Both the position numbers and the translations under genes were made by a program. Of a DNA stretch of 64,000 nt, positions 9,801-18,694 are shown in pieces. The notes beneath the pieces are model-generated. The model was given only the letters and a program-made list of their open reading frames with translations. It searched no databases and had not been told where the DNA came from. Origin of the DNA: CAZIPN01 sp964541225 (GTDB lineage Bacteria > Actinomycetota > Coriobacteriia > Anaerosomatales > JAAXUF01); NCBI GenBank assembly GCA_964541225.1, contig CAZIPN010000009.1:1-64000 (forward strand), written 5' to 3'. Position 1 is the first letter of the stretch. Every line of letters begins with the position of its first letter.

Positions 9801-12800
9801 TGCTGATCTGGCTGGCCGGCCCCTTCTTCGCGTGGTGGATCTCAACGCCGTTGCCGCAACGAGTCATCGAGCCATTCTCGGCAGACGAGCGACATGCGCT
9901 GCGCCGGATCGCGCGTAAGACGTGGCGTTTCTTCGACACCTTCGTTGTGGCGCATGGGCACAACCTGGCGCCCGACAACTTCCAGGAGGATCCTGGCGGC
10001 GAGGTCGCGTGGCGATCATCGCCAACGAATGTGGGTCTGCAGCTGCTGTCCTATGTCAGCGCCTACGACCTGGGCTATCTCACCCTGGCGAATCTCGAGG
10101 ATAGGGTGGCGATGACGCTCTCGGTCGTCGCGGGACTCGAGCGTTTCCGCGGCCACTTCTTCAATTGGTACGACATCTCAACTCTGGAACCACTGCGCCC
10201 CATGTACGTCTCGACCGTTGACTCAGGCAACCTTGCAGGTCATCTTCTCGTACTGCGCCTCGCCCTTCTTGAGCTCTCAGAGGCGCCGCTCCTGGGTCCG
10301 CAGCTCCTGGACGGGGCTCGCGATGCCGCGCTGCTCGCACTTGAGGACCTCGTCAGCTGCCAAGATGAAATCGGCCCGCCGGACAACGCACGCTCCATGC
10401 GCGAGGCCCTCGACGGTCTGATGCGCACGATCGACACGAGTGAACTCCCACGCGACCTGGGGGAATGGTCGGCGTTGCTCAAACGGCTTGACGTGCTTGC
10501 CACCGAGGCACAGCGGATTCTCGGCGGGCTAGACAACGTGCGCACGCCTCTGCGCGTAGCCTCTGCAGTTGGCGCTGAAGCTGGCGAGGGGCTGAGCGTT
10601 CCGGTCACGCCGCTCGAGCAGCTCTCGGCATCCATCGACGATGTGGTGTGTTCGATTGCCGAGCCACTCGCGTTGCTCGGCAGACTCGCGCCGTGGGCGT
10701 CGCTTCTCGCCGAGGCCCCCGAGCCGGCGCGCGCGGAGCCGACACTGACGCCGCTCTTCGAGTACGTGCCCTCCGTCGTCGGGCTTGCCGAGGGGCTGAC
10801 GCAAGCGGTCGCCGCCCTCGAGACGTTCGCGTCCGCGAAGTCGGCCAATGCCGAGCAGTCGCCTGTATCAGCATGGGCGCGCGAGATTCGCGAAAGCATG
10901 AGGGCTTCAAGACCCGCATCGGTGGAGTTGCTCGCACGCCTGCGGCTCTCGGCAGACATCACGCGCGAGATGTGGGAGCACACGGACTTCTCGGTGCTCT
11001 ACGACGAACACCGCAACCTATTCTCGATCGGCTACAACCTCAACGAGGGTCGTCTCGACGGTAGCTACTACGACCTGCTGGCGAGCGAATGTCGGCTCGC
11101 GAGCTTCCTCGCCATCGCGAAAGGCGATGTGCCGCAAGAGCACTGGTTCAGACTCGGTCGCAGCCTGACGCGAATCCGCGAAGGACGCGCGCTCGTGAGC
11201 TGGAGCGCGTCGATGTTTGAGTACCTGATGCCTCTGCTCGTCATGCACGACTGGCCCGCCACCCTGCTGTCCGAGACGTATCACACGGTCGTGGAGGCGC
11301 AGATCGACTACGGTCGCACGCGCGGCGTGCCGTGGGGAGTCAGCGAGTCGGCATTCAACGCTAAGGACGCGGCACTCACCTACCAATACCAGGCCTTTGG
11401 CGTGCCCGGTCTCGGGCTGAAGCGGGGCCTCTCCGACGACGTGGTGGTCGCACCATACGCGGCACTGCTCGCGTTGCCGATCGCCCCGCGCGAAGTGCTC
11501 GCCGACATGGCGATGTTCACCGCCGAGGGCGCGGAGGGTCGCTACGGCTTCTATGAAGCGCTCGACTACACCCCGGGACGCGTCCCCGCAGGCACCACGC
11601 GTGCGGTGGTCAAGGCGTACTTCGCGCATCACCAAGGCATGTCGTTTGTGGCGCTCGGCAACGCCATTGTCGGCGGGAAGATGAGTGATCGCTTCCACGC
11701 CGACCCGATGGTTGGGTCGACGGAGCTGCTCTTGCAGGAGCGGCTGCCGCGCCACGTGCAGCTGGTCTCGCCCCACGTCGAAGAAGTCGAGAATCTGCGC
11801 TCCGTACGCGAGCTTCCTCCGCCAATGACGCGCAGCTACAACACCGCCGAGACGCCCGTCCCCTCCACACACTTCCTCTCCAACGGGCGCTACTCGGTCA
11901 TGGTCACCAACGGCGGGGGCGGTTACTCGCGCTGGAACGGCTTGGCCGTCAACCGATATCGCGAGGACGTGACGCGCGACTGCTGGGGCACCTTCTTTTA
12001 CGTGCGCGACACTGAGAGCGGCGACGTGTTCTCGGCGCCACACAATCCCTATCCCGCCAAACCTGACCAGTACAACGTCATCTTCGCGCCGGACAAGGCC
12101 GAGTACCGTCGCCGAGATCGCGATCTTGAGACGCACGTTGAGGTTTCCGTGTCCCCTGAAGACGACGTCGAAATCCGCCGACTCACGATCACCAACCACG
12201 GACGCACACCTCGAAACCTCGAAATCACTTCGTACTTCGAGATCGCGCTCACCGCCCAAGCCTCGGATCAAGCGCACAAGTCGTTCTCGAACCTGTTCGT
12301 GGAGACGGAGTCGCTCTCCGACACCAACGCCATCCTCTTCTCACGGCGTCCTCGAAGCTCTGCCGAGGAACGCGTGTGGGGCTTGCACGTCGTGGCGTGC
12401 GAAGCCGAGCACTGCACGATGTCCTACGAAACCGACCGCGCTGCGTTTCTCGGCCGGTTGCGCGGCGTGGACAATCCCGTGGCGATCGAGAGCGACGGGC
12501 CGCTCGGCAAGGCAACCGGATCGGTGCTCGATCCGTGCTGCTCACTGCGAAGCGGCATTCTCGTGCCGCCAGGCGAGAGCACGCGCCTCGTCTTCTCAAC
12601 CGGGGTCGCCGAGACGCACGACGCCGCGGTGCGCCTGACCGAGAAGTACTCCGATCCGCGTAGTGCTCAGCGCGCCATCGACCTCGCGTGGACGGCTGCA
12701 CAGCTCGAACTGCGCGATCTGGGCATATCGCCTCAGGAGGCCATGACGCTCGAGCGTCTCGCGTCGCGCTTGGTGCTGACCGATCCGTACTCGCCACTCA

Positions 12801-15709
12801 AGATCAAGACTCCCGCCGAGAACGGCCTGCAACTCTCGGGTCTGTGGTCGATCGGCGTCTCAGGCGACTTGCCCATCCTGCTCGTGCGTGTCGAAGAACT
12901 CGAGCACGCACCACTGGTCCGGCAAGCGCTTCTCGCGCACCAGTATTGGCGCCACAAGGGGCTGCTGGCTGATCTCGTCATCCTCAACACGCGCCCGACC
13001 GGATATGCCGACGACCTCGACGATCGCCTGCGGCTGCTCGTGCGCACCGGCCACGCCTTGCAGCTGCTCGACAAGCCAGCCGGCGTCTATCTGCGCCGAA
13101 GCGACCAGATGCACCCCGACGTGCTCAACCTCCTGCTCTCGGTGGCACGCGCCACGCTCGACGGCGACGGCGGCACCATCGAACTCCAGCTCAATCGCCG
13201 AGCGCGCCACGCGCCGACCACCGACATACTTATCGTCACCAAGCAGCCGCGTCCAGGCGACTACCCTGCGCCGAAATTCGAACGGCCGAGATTGCTCTAC
13301 GACAACGGCTTTGGCGGGTTCGATCCGGCGACGGGCGAGTACGTCATCGTGCTCGAGGGCGATGCCACAACGCCGGCGCCCTGGATCGACGTCCTGGCGT
13401 CCGCCAATTTCGGCTGCACTGTGAGCGAAGCCGGCGTGGGCTGCACGTGGGCGCTCAACAGCCATGAGAATCGCATCACGACGTGGAACAACGACCCTGT
13501 CAGCGACGGGTCAGGCGAAGCGATCTACATCCGCGACGACGAAACCGGCGAGTTCTGGAGTCCAACACCGCTGCCCGTGCGATCGGCAGACCCCTACGTC
13601 ATCCGGCACGGCCATGGACGCGTGACGTTCGAGCACGAGACACACGGTATCGCTCACAAGCTGCGCTGGTTCATCCCGCCAAACGATCCGGTTCGGATCT
13701 GCAGGCTCGAACTGCACAACACGGGCAACGTGGCGCGCAAGCTCTCGGTGACCCAGTTCGTGGAGTGGGTTCTCGGCGACTCGCGCTCGAAGGCTCAGCA
13801 GTTGGTGGCCACATGGTTCGATGACGAGAACGACATGCTCACTGCTCACAACCACCTCAACCTCGACTTCCCGGGCAGGTGCGCATTCCTGGCATGCAAT
13901 AGGCCCCTCTCGAGCTGGACCGCGAACCGTACGGAGTTCGTGGGACGCAATGGCCGGGCAGCAGATCCCGCGGCAATGCACTCCAAGGAACTCGGTCGAG
14001 CGAGCGGCCGCTACTACGACAACTGCGGTGCGCTACAGACCAAGGTGGAGCTCTCGCCGCACGGCAAGGTCACGGTCACGTTCTTCCTCGGCCAGACCGC
14101 CACGCTTGAGGAAGCACGCGAACTCGTGGCTCGCCACAAGGCCTCCGGTTCTGCCGAGACGGTACTCGCTGAATGCGAGACGTTCTGGAATGACCTGCTC
14201 GGCACGGTGCAAGTCGACACGCCTGACGACCAGCTGGACTTGATGGTCAACCACTGGCTGCTCTACCAGACTACGGCCTGCCGGTTGTGGGGTCGTACCG
14301 CAACGTACCAGAGTTCCGGAGCATTCGGTTTTCGCGACCAGCTGCAGGATTCACTGGCGCTGCTCTACTCGCGGCCTGACCTCGTGCGAGCGCAGATCGT
14401 TGAGGCGAGCCGCCATCAATTCCCCGAAGGAGACGTCCTGCACTGGTGGCAGCCACATTCTGGCCGAGGCGTGCGCACACACATCTCCGATGATCGTCAC
14501 TGGCTGCCACTGGTCGTTGCCGAGTACCTCGCCGCGACCGGCGACTCTTCGGTTCTCGACGAGCGCACGGCCTTCCTTGAGGGCCAGCCCCTGCCCCTGG
14601 AGGCAGAGGACGCCTACGTCCAACCAGCGATGTCAGAGCAGGCGGCTACAGTGTACGAACACTGCCTGCGCGCGCTGGAGGCTGGCCGTCCCGTTGGCGC
14701 ACACGGGCTTCCGCTCATGGGAGGAGGCGACTGGAACGACGGCATGAACCGAGTTGGGCACGAGGGCAAGGGCGAGAGCGTGTGGCTCGCGTGGTTCCTC
14801 ATCTACGTGCTGAAGAAGTTCGCGCCGGTGGCGCAGTCGCGTGGCGATTCTGAGTTGGCCAAGGACTACGTGGCGTGGGCCGAACGCCTGCGTGTCGCCG
14901 TTGAGGACCACTCGTGGGATGGAGCATGGTATCACCGCGCATACTTCGACGATGGCACGCCACTTGGCACCCACGCCGCCGCCGAGGCCCGAATCGATGC
15001 GATCGCGCAGGCGTGGGCAACCATCTCTGGAGCCGCTGGCCCTGAGCGCGCAGCAGCGGCACTGGAGTCCGTCGAGGAGAAGCTCGTACGCCGAGAAGAT
15101 GGCTTGATCGCGCTGCTCACTCCGCCGTTCGATCACATGCTGCAAGACCCCGGCTACATCAAAGGCTACGTGCCGGGAGTCCGTGAGAACGGTGGCCAAT
15201 ACACGCACGGTGCCTTGTGGGTAGTCCTTGCGCACCTCATGCGAGGAGACGGCGATGATGCTGCAGGGCTGCTCTCCCTGATCAACCCGATTGGGCACGC
15301 ACTCGATCCTGACCATGCGCGCCACTATGCCGTGGAGCCATACGTCGTGGCTGCCGACATCTACGCGGCGCCACCCCACGTGGGTCGCGGTGGCTGGACC
15401 TGGTACACCGGTTCAGCCTCATGGTTCTACCGAGTGGCCGTGGAGTGGATGCTCGGCCTGCGGATCATCACCGAGAACGGCACGCCGTCACTCGTGGTGG
15501 ACCCATGCATCCCGAAGCGGTGGCCTGGTTTCGAGATGACCTATCGTCACGGGGCGGCGGTCTACCGCATTCGCGTCGAGAACCCGCGAGGCGTCAATCG
15601 CGGCGTTGCTCACGCAACAGTCGACGGCCAGCGGTATGACACTATGCCTATCCCGCTTGTGGACGACGACCGCGAACACTCGGTGATCGTCACCATGCTC
15701 GGCGGGTAG
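6875..15709 (+). CDS. Cyclic beta-1,2-glucan synthase-like giant protein (GT84-GH94)
   Basis: A 2944-residue protein with the architecture of NdvB/ChvB cyclic beta-1,2-glucan synthases. An N-terminal region precedes membrane helices (about 405-475), a glycosyltransferase core with DSD near residue 628 and the RWVRGDWQ signature near 777, and further helices (about 822-860 and 950-988). A glycoamylase-like domain (about 1375-1640) and two GH94 carbohydrate-binding repeats come next, ending in an (alpha/alpha)6 GH94 catalytic domain with GDWNDG near 2618. Such enzymes use UDP-glucose for initiation, elongation and cyclisation, with GH94 phosphorolysis trimming length. The ATG at 6875 is chosen for AAGGAG 4 bases upstream; a TTG at 6746 and ATG at 6812 are alternatives. 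It is transcribed alone. Confidence 0.92.
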   Translation: MPDTPAGTNSRAASNETPFREELLSADRLAEEARHIASRQTWTAGKRLRTTPLIPLLHRAATGLAADNHELAQAARATGASPPAGEWLLDNYYLIEQQVILVRDDLPGGYGMELPRLTEGPYRDFPRLYSALLTLLGHTDSRLDEEYLLRFVSGYQEISPLTIGEVWAVPIMLRIGLVENLRRLSRAAVSFLRAELAADEWAERLLLATRDAADTLPSLLGTIDVETRGMPPAFFARFARRLGEVEYGGDAINAWIERRLSAENIVLEDAAVQAQQEQAADQVSIANSITSIRFLDALDWREFFERVSVAEEILRRDPAQTYAVMDFGSRDRYRHALEVLARRSDAGEIDIAQRAVVLARDALARDASDQVRGHVGWWLAGAGRYDLEPAISYRPILSEWIYRTVLRPKAFVYVMMLLVLTALLGVGLVAYAQSAGSATWQVVVLLLISLVPLTDLALIVVNRVVAFLFPPRQLAKLDPRLPVDDSHRTFVVFPALLSSVGSARSIVEHLETTYLANRDSNIAFGLVGDLRASTEQTRSDDGDITEATVRGISELNERYEAEHGVRPFHLLIRERKYNESEAAWMGWERKRGALTELVREMRGETNTSFVTKIGDAAFRHSCVFAITLDSDTILPRDGARKLICAIAHPLNRARWTPGDPRVSSGYGLIQPRIDMTLPGSKRSRFAEMHSGRTGIDPYSGAVSDTYQDVFGEGSFTGKGIFEIDVFAGVLEGRFPENTLLSHDLVEGSFLRTALASDIEVLDDYPANYLAASSRLHRWVRGDWQTLPWLGVRVANTSGQGELNPLSVLHRWKMLDNLRRSLVPPTMLLMFALGWLLLPHALLSWPILLLLLVLFPAYFSLADAMVFRPRSVSFVSSAPSLLRDFAGDSWRGAVSLAVLPHQAWLMADAITRALYRMTISHKHLLEWETAADAEKRAGTTRAAFWRAMGPVAIVAVLVVLATTLGQGWRVAATIPLVLIWLAGPFFAWWISTPLPQRVIEPFSADERHALRRIARKTWRFFDTFVVAHGHNLAPDNFQEDPGGEVAWRSSPTNVGLQLLSYVSAYDLGYLTLANLEDRVAMTLSVVAGLERFRGHFFNWYDISTLEPLRPMYVSTVDSGNLAGHLLVLRLALLELSEAPLLGPQLLDGARDAALLALEDLVSCQDEIGPPDNARSMREALDGLMRTIDTSELPRDLGEWSALLKRLDVLATEAQRILGGLDNVRTPLRVASAVGAEAGEGLSVPVTPLEQLSASIDDVVCSIAEPLALLGRLAPWASLLAEAPEPARAEPTLTPLFEYVPSVVGLAEGLTQAVAALETFASAKSANAEQSPVSAWAREIRESMRASRPASVELLARLRLSADITREMWEHTDFSVLYDEHRNLFSIGYNLNEGRLDGSYYDLLASECRLASFLAIAKGDVPQEHWFRLGRSLTRIREGRALVSWSASMFEYLMPLLVMHDWPATLLSETYHTVVEAQIDYGRTRGVPWGVSESAFNAKDAALTYQYQAFGVPGLGLKRGLSDDVVVAPYAALLALPIAPREVLADMAMFTAEGAEGRYGFYEALDYTPGRVPAGTTRAVVKAYFAHHQGMSFVALGNAIVGGKMSDRFHADPMVGSTELLLQERLPRHVQLVSPHVEEVENLRSVRELPPPMTRSYNTAETPVPSTHFLSNGRYSVMVTNGGGGYSRWNGLAVNRYREDVTRDCWGTFFYVRDTESGDVFSAPHNPYPAKPDQYNVIFAPDKAEYRRRDRDLETHVEVSVSPEDDVEIRRLTITNHGRTPRNLEITSYFEIALTAQASDQAHKSFSNLFVETESLSDTNAILFSRRPRSSAEERVWGLHVVACEAEHCTMSYETDRAAFLGRLRGVDNPVAIESDGPLGKATGSVLDPCCSLRSGILVPPGESTRLVFSTGVAETHDAAVRLTEKYSDPRSAQRAIDLAWTAAQLELRDLGISPQEAMTLERLASRLVLTDPYSPLKIKTPAENGLQLSGLWSIGVSGDLPILLVRVEELEHAPLVRQALLAHQYWRHKGLLADLVILNTRPTGYADDLDDRLRLLVRTGHALQLLDKPAGVYLRRSDQMHPDVLNLLLSVARATLDGDGGTIELQLNRRARHAPTTDILIVTKQPRPGDYPAPKFERPRLLYDNGFGGFDPATGEYVIVLEGDATTPAPWIDVLASANFGCTVSEAGVGCTWALNSHENRITTWNNDPVSDGSGEAIYIRDDETGEFWSPTPLPVRSADPYVIRHGHGRVTFEHETHGIAHKLRWFIPPNDPVRICRLELHNTGNVARKLSVTQFVEWVLGDSRSKAQQLVATWFDDENDMLTAHNHLNLDFPGRCAFLACNRPLSSWTANRTEFVGRNGRAADPAAMHSKELGRASGRYYDNCGALQTKVELSPHGKVTVTFFLGQTATLEEARELVARHKASGSAETVLAECETFWNDLLGTVQVDTPDDQLDLMVNHWLLYQTTACRLWGRTATYQSSGAFGFRDQLQDSLALLYSRPDLVRAQIVEASRHQFPEGDVLHWWQPHSGRGVRTHISDDRHWLPLVVAEYLAATGDSSVLDERTAFLEGQPLPLEAEDAYVQPAMSEQAATVYEHCLRALEAGRPVGAHGLPLMGGGDWNDGMNRVGHEGKGESVWLAWFLIYVLKKFAPVAQSRGDSELAKDYVAWAERLRVAVEDHSWDGAWYHRAYFDDGTPLGTHAAAEARIDAIAQAWATISGAAGPERAAAALESVEEKLVRREDGLIALLTPPFDHMLQDPGYIKGYVPGVRENGGQYTHGALWVVLAHLMRGDGDDAAGLLSLINPIGHALDPDHARHYAVEPYVVAADIYAAPPHVGRGGWTWYTGSASWFYRVAVEWMLGLRIITENGTPSLVVDPCIPKRWPGFEMTYRHGAAVYRIRVENPRGVNRGVAHATVDGQRYDTMPIPLVDDDREHSVIVTMLGG

Positions 15710-15806
15710 CACCGTCGATCTCAAGCGCAACAGGAATTCCACCAGCCAAGATCCGGCTGCCCCGCCGATTTAATGGTCCTGGTTTCCCTTTTGCCGACAT
15801 CCCCTG

Positions 15807-15812
15807 TATACT
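15807..15812 (+). promoter_or_regulatory. Possible -10 element upstream of the DEAD-box gene
   Basis: TATACT preceded directly by TG suggests an extended -10 element about 135 bases before the helicase start. No good -35 is visible. The long untranslated leader would be in keeping with post-transcriptional control of RNA helicase genes. Confidence 0.35.
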
Positions 15813-15947
15813 GCGCTATCAACAGTGCGCCTCACTCAGGCGCCTCACCCGGACTCGGTTGTCCCTCGCCTCCCCTGTTGGCCGTCGGATCAGCTGCGTC
15901 TACACGCAGTGCTGCCGCATCGGCGCACAGGAATGGAGTGCTACAAC

Positions 15948-17231
15948 TTGAGTTTCAACAATCTGGGCTTGGACGAGCGCCTGCTCAAGGCTGTCCGCAG
16001 CATGGGCTACAGCGTCCCTACGCCCATCCAAGAACAAGCAATACCTTCGATCATCGAGGGCAAAGATGTTGTCGGCTGCGCGCAGACCGGTACCGGCAAG
16101 ACCGCCGCGTTCACGCTCCCTACGCTTCAGCGAGTGCGGGCAGGCAACAGGCGTCCCGCAGCTCTGATCGTCACACCCACACGCGAGCTCGCGCTGCAGA
16201 TCGAGGGCGTCGCGAAAGAGGCCGCCCGATTCACCCAGCATCGAGTGGCTGTCGTCTACGGCGGCGTCGGCTACGGCCCCCAGGCTGCGGCACTGCGCAA
16301 AGGCGTCGACATCTTGGTCGCAACGCCGGGTCGCCTCCTGGACCTGTGCAACCAAGGCGACTGCAAACTCGACCGCGTCGAAGTGCTCGTTCTGGACGAG
16401 GCCGACCGCATGCTCGACATGGGCTTCTGGCCGGACGTGAAGCGCATTCTGGGGCTCCTCCCCTCCAACCGACAGAACCTTCTGTTCTCGGCGACGATGA
16501 GTCCCGAGGTCATGCGCGTTGCGGGCGACACACTGCATGAGCCGGTCCGCATCGACGTCGCTCCGCCGAGCAAGCCGATCGACAAGATCGCCCAGTCCGT
16601 CTATCCCGTCAGCGGTCAGCAGAAGGTGGAGTTGCTGCTCTCGCTCATCCAAGATCACGACCTGAGTCGCGTGCTCATCTTCACGCGAACCAAGCATCGC
16701 GCGGATCGCGTCGCTCGCGTCTTGAGCAAGAACGGCATCAGCGGGGCAGCCATTCACGGCAACCGCTCGCAGTCACAGCGACAGCAGGCTCTCGAGGGCT
16801 TCAAGCGCGGCAGGCACAAGGTGCTCGTCGCCACTGACATCGTGGCCCGCGGCATCGACGTCGACGGCATAAGCCACGTCATCAACTTCGACCTGCCGAC
16901 GGTTCCAGCGGACTACGTCCACCGCATCGGCCGAACCGCGCGTGCGGGAAAGAGCGGCACGGCGTTCTCGCTGTTCGCGCCAGAAGAGCATGATCAGCTG
17001 CGCGATATCGAGAAGACGATCGGCGCCGTCCTGGCGTGCGAAGACCATGACGGGTTCCGATACGCGACCGATCGGCTCGTTCCAGATCCAGACCGGCAGA
17101 TCGCGGCACAGCGAAACCAGCAGCGCCCTGTCGCCGGAAGTGGCCGCTCTGGCCGACCCGGCGGTGGAGCCCGAAGGCGTCGCCGCTACCCCAGCTCCTC
17201 AGGCCAGTCCAGCGCAGCGGCGAGCGCCTAG
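15948..17231 (+). CDS. DEAD-box ATP-dependent RNA helicase (RhlE-like)
   Basis: A 427-residue helicase that unwinds structured RNA in ribosome assembly or mRNA decay. All motifs are present: Q motif PTPIQEQAIP (24-33), Walker A AQTGTGKT (45-52), PTRELALQ, TPGRLLDL, DEAD, SAT, RGIDV and HRIGRTARAG. The TTG at 15948 is chosen because it yields the standard family N-terminus MSFNNLGL and has GGAG 9 bases upstream; an ATG at 15933 would add five residues but lacks a spaced ribosome-binding site. The C-terminal tail is basic, Gly/Arg-rich and probably binds RNA. Confidence 0.93.
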   Translation: MSFNNLGLDERLLKAVRSMGYSVPTPIQEQAIPSIIEGKDVVGCAQTGTGKTAAFTLPTLQRVRAGNRRPAALIVTPTRELALQIEGVAKEAARFTQHRVAVVYGGVGYGPQAAALRKGVDILVATPGRLLDLCNQGDCKLDRVEVLVLDEADRMLDMGFWPDVKRILGLLPSNRQNLLFSATMSPEVMRVAGDTLHEPVRIDVAPPSKPIDKIAQSVYPVSGQQKVELLLSLIQDHDLSRVLIFTRTKHRADRVARVLSKNGISGAAIHGNRSQSQRQQALEGFKRGRHKVLVATDIVARGIDVDGISHVINFDLPTVPADYVHRIGRTARAGKSGTAFSLFAPEEHDQLRDIEKTIGAVLACEDHDGFRYATDRLVPDPDRQIAAQRNQQRPVAGSGRSGRPGGGARRRRRYPSSSGQSSAAASA

Positions 17232-17356
17232 CAAGCCGCTCGGCTGCTCGGCCAAGAACGCCGGGATCCGGCACCTGATGTCCCTGCTGTTCGCAATGAA
17301 CGTACGTCGCCTTCACTTGACGGACCTCAGGATCGAAGCCAGCCGACAAACGCAAA

Positions 17357-17380
17357 GACTCCAGCGCCTACGCTGGAGTC
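17357..17380 (-). terminator. Terminator of tRNA-Ile
   Basis: A perfect 10-bp stem GACTCCAGCG / CGCTGGAGTC with a 4-base loop. On the minus strand it is followed by TTTGCGTTT, as expected for an intrinsic terminator 14 bases after the tRNA. Confidence 0.85.
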
Positions 17381-17394
17381 CTCATTGGGCGGTC

Positions 17395-17471
17395 TGGTGG
17401 GCCCGGTTGGATTCGAACCAACGACCTCACGGTTATCAGCCGTGCGCTCTAACCAACTGAGCTACGGGCCC
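17395..17471 (-). tRNA. tRNA-Ile (GAU)
   Basis: A complete 77-base cloverleaf with acceptor stem GGGCCCG / CGGGCCC, discriminator A and an encoded CCA end. The anticodon stem ACGGC/GCCGT encloses the loop TGATAAC, giving anticodon GAT. The T-arm carries GGTTCGAATCC. Confidence 0.97.
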
Positions 17472-17493
17472 GGTCTGGGCGAAATGCCCGCAT

Positions 17494-17523
17494 ACCATAT
17501 ACCAGCTGCTCAGGCGGGGTCAA
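17494..17523 (-). promoter_or_regulatory. Promoter of tRNA-Ile
   Basis: On the minus strand TTGACC and TATGGT are separated by 18 bases, ending 22 bases before the tRNA 5' end. The -35 matches the consensus at five of six positions. Confidence 0.55.
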
Positions 17524-17602
17524 GGAAGCCGATCGCCCTGGTCGGCGGGACGGTTGCGGCCCCGCCGGGCACCTCGATTAGCGGACGTTCGCGACCGATC
17601 CC

Positions 17603-18001
17603 TCAGCGCGCATCTCCAACGACGGTCACGTCGAAGTGGCGACTTCTCGGCCCGTCGAATTCGGCGAAGTAAACCGCCTGCCACGTCCCCAAAGCCACCC
17701 TCCCACCAGCAATCGGCAACATCGCGCTCGTCCCGACGAGCGCCGTCTTGAAGTGAGCGTCGCTGTTTCCCTCAACGTGGCGCCAGCCCCCTTCCCGAGG
17801 CGAGATGCGCTCAAGCCCGATCCGGATGTCTCGCGCGACATCCGGATCGGCGTTCTCGTTCACGGTGATGCCCGCCGTCGTGTGTGGGCTCGATATCAAC
17901 ACGATGCCCTCGCCTACATTGGCATGTCGAACCGCCTCGGCGACTCGCTCGGTCACGTCGACGAGCTGCTCCCGGCTCGTGGTTCTCACCTCGAAATGCA
18001 T
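17603..18001 (-). CDS. YjbQ/UPF0047 family protein
   Basis: A 132-residue protein of the small, trimeric YjbQ family, some members of which show weak thiamine-phosphate synthase activity. The conserved PHTTAGITVNE block (about 39-49) carries the likely metal-binding His; a second conserved His is in the HFKTAL segment. The ATG at 18001 is chosen for GGAGG 4 bases upstream; the longer frame has no ribosome-binding site. The true physiological substrate of the family is uncertain. It diverges from the DUF151 gene, the two starts being about 90 bases apart. Confidence 0.9.
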   Translation of the reverse strand: MHFEVRTTSREQLVDVTERVAEAVRHANVGEGIVLISSPHTTAGITVNENADPDVARDIRIGLERISPREGGWRHVEGNSDAHFKTALVGTSAMLPIAGGRVALGTWQAVYFAEFDGPRSRHFDVTVVGDAR

Positions 18002-18092
18002 GCTTCCTCCATCCTTCGCCTTGAGACGCTGTCGTATGATGGACATTGTGCTCTTGACGCCGAACTAGACTCCCCCTGCCGAAAGGGTTCTC

Positions 18093-18584
18093 GTGATTGA
18101 AGTCCGTATTGCCAGTCTCGCCGTCGATCCGCGTTCCAATCAGCCCGTGATCATTCTGCGCCCCCTTGAGGACAGCGAACCCAGCCGCGTTCTCCCGATC
18201 TGGATCGGTCAACCCGAAGCCACGGCAATCCTCTTGGCGCTCGAGGGTGTGGACTTGCCGCGCCCACTCACACACGATCTCATGAAGAACCTGATCGAGA
18301 CTCTGGACGCCTACGTGGAGCGCGTCGAAATCACCCGGGTTGAGGAAGGGACCTTCTTCGCGGCCCTGATTGTACGCGCCGAGGAACGCACACTGGCGGT
18401 TGACGCACGGCCCTCCGACTCGATCGCACTGGCAGTGCGCGTTGGGGCACCCGTGTTCGTTGCCGAGGACGTGATGGAGAGCGCGGCAGTGTCCGACGAA
18501 TCCGGCGAGATCGACGAGGAGGCTGAACTCCAAGCGTTCCGGGAGTTCCTTGAGCACGTGAACCCCGAGGACTTCCAGGGCTAG
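18093..18584 (+). CDS. Bifunctional nuclease family protein (DUF151)
   Basis: A 163-residue protein of the DUF151/BFN family, linked in plants and bacteria to DNase/RNase activity. The diagnostic LPIWIGQPEATAI (about 35-47) and DARPSDSIALAVR (about 104-116) blocks are intact, and a UVR-like acidic C-terminal helix follows. The start is GTG with AAAGGG upstream. Several actinobacteria encode a homologue next to DNA or tRNA metabolism genes, but its job is not settled. It converges with the MacB-like permease gene. Confidence 0.9.
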   Translation: MIEVRIASLAVDPRSNQPVIILRPLEDSEPSRVLPIWIGQPEATAILLALEGVDLPRPLTHDLMKNLIETLDAYVERVEITRVEEGTFFAALIVRAEERTLAVDARPSDSIALAVRVGAPVFVAEDVMESAAVSDESGEIDEEAELQAFREFLEHVNPEDFQG

Positions 18585-18694
18585 TCGAGTCGCGGTACTG
18601 CCTGCTGCCATGAACTCCAAACAGCGTCGGCGCTGCTACCAGCGGCAGCCGCCCGCGTCTTGCTGCCGCTCACGTCGCAGCGAACTGTCCTTCG

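Noticed and set aside
18641..18670. Terminator between the DUF151 and MacB-like genes
   Set aside because: An 8-bp AGCGGCAG/CTGCCGCT stem exists, but the 14-base loop and lack of T-run make it weak.
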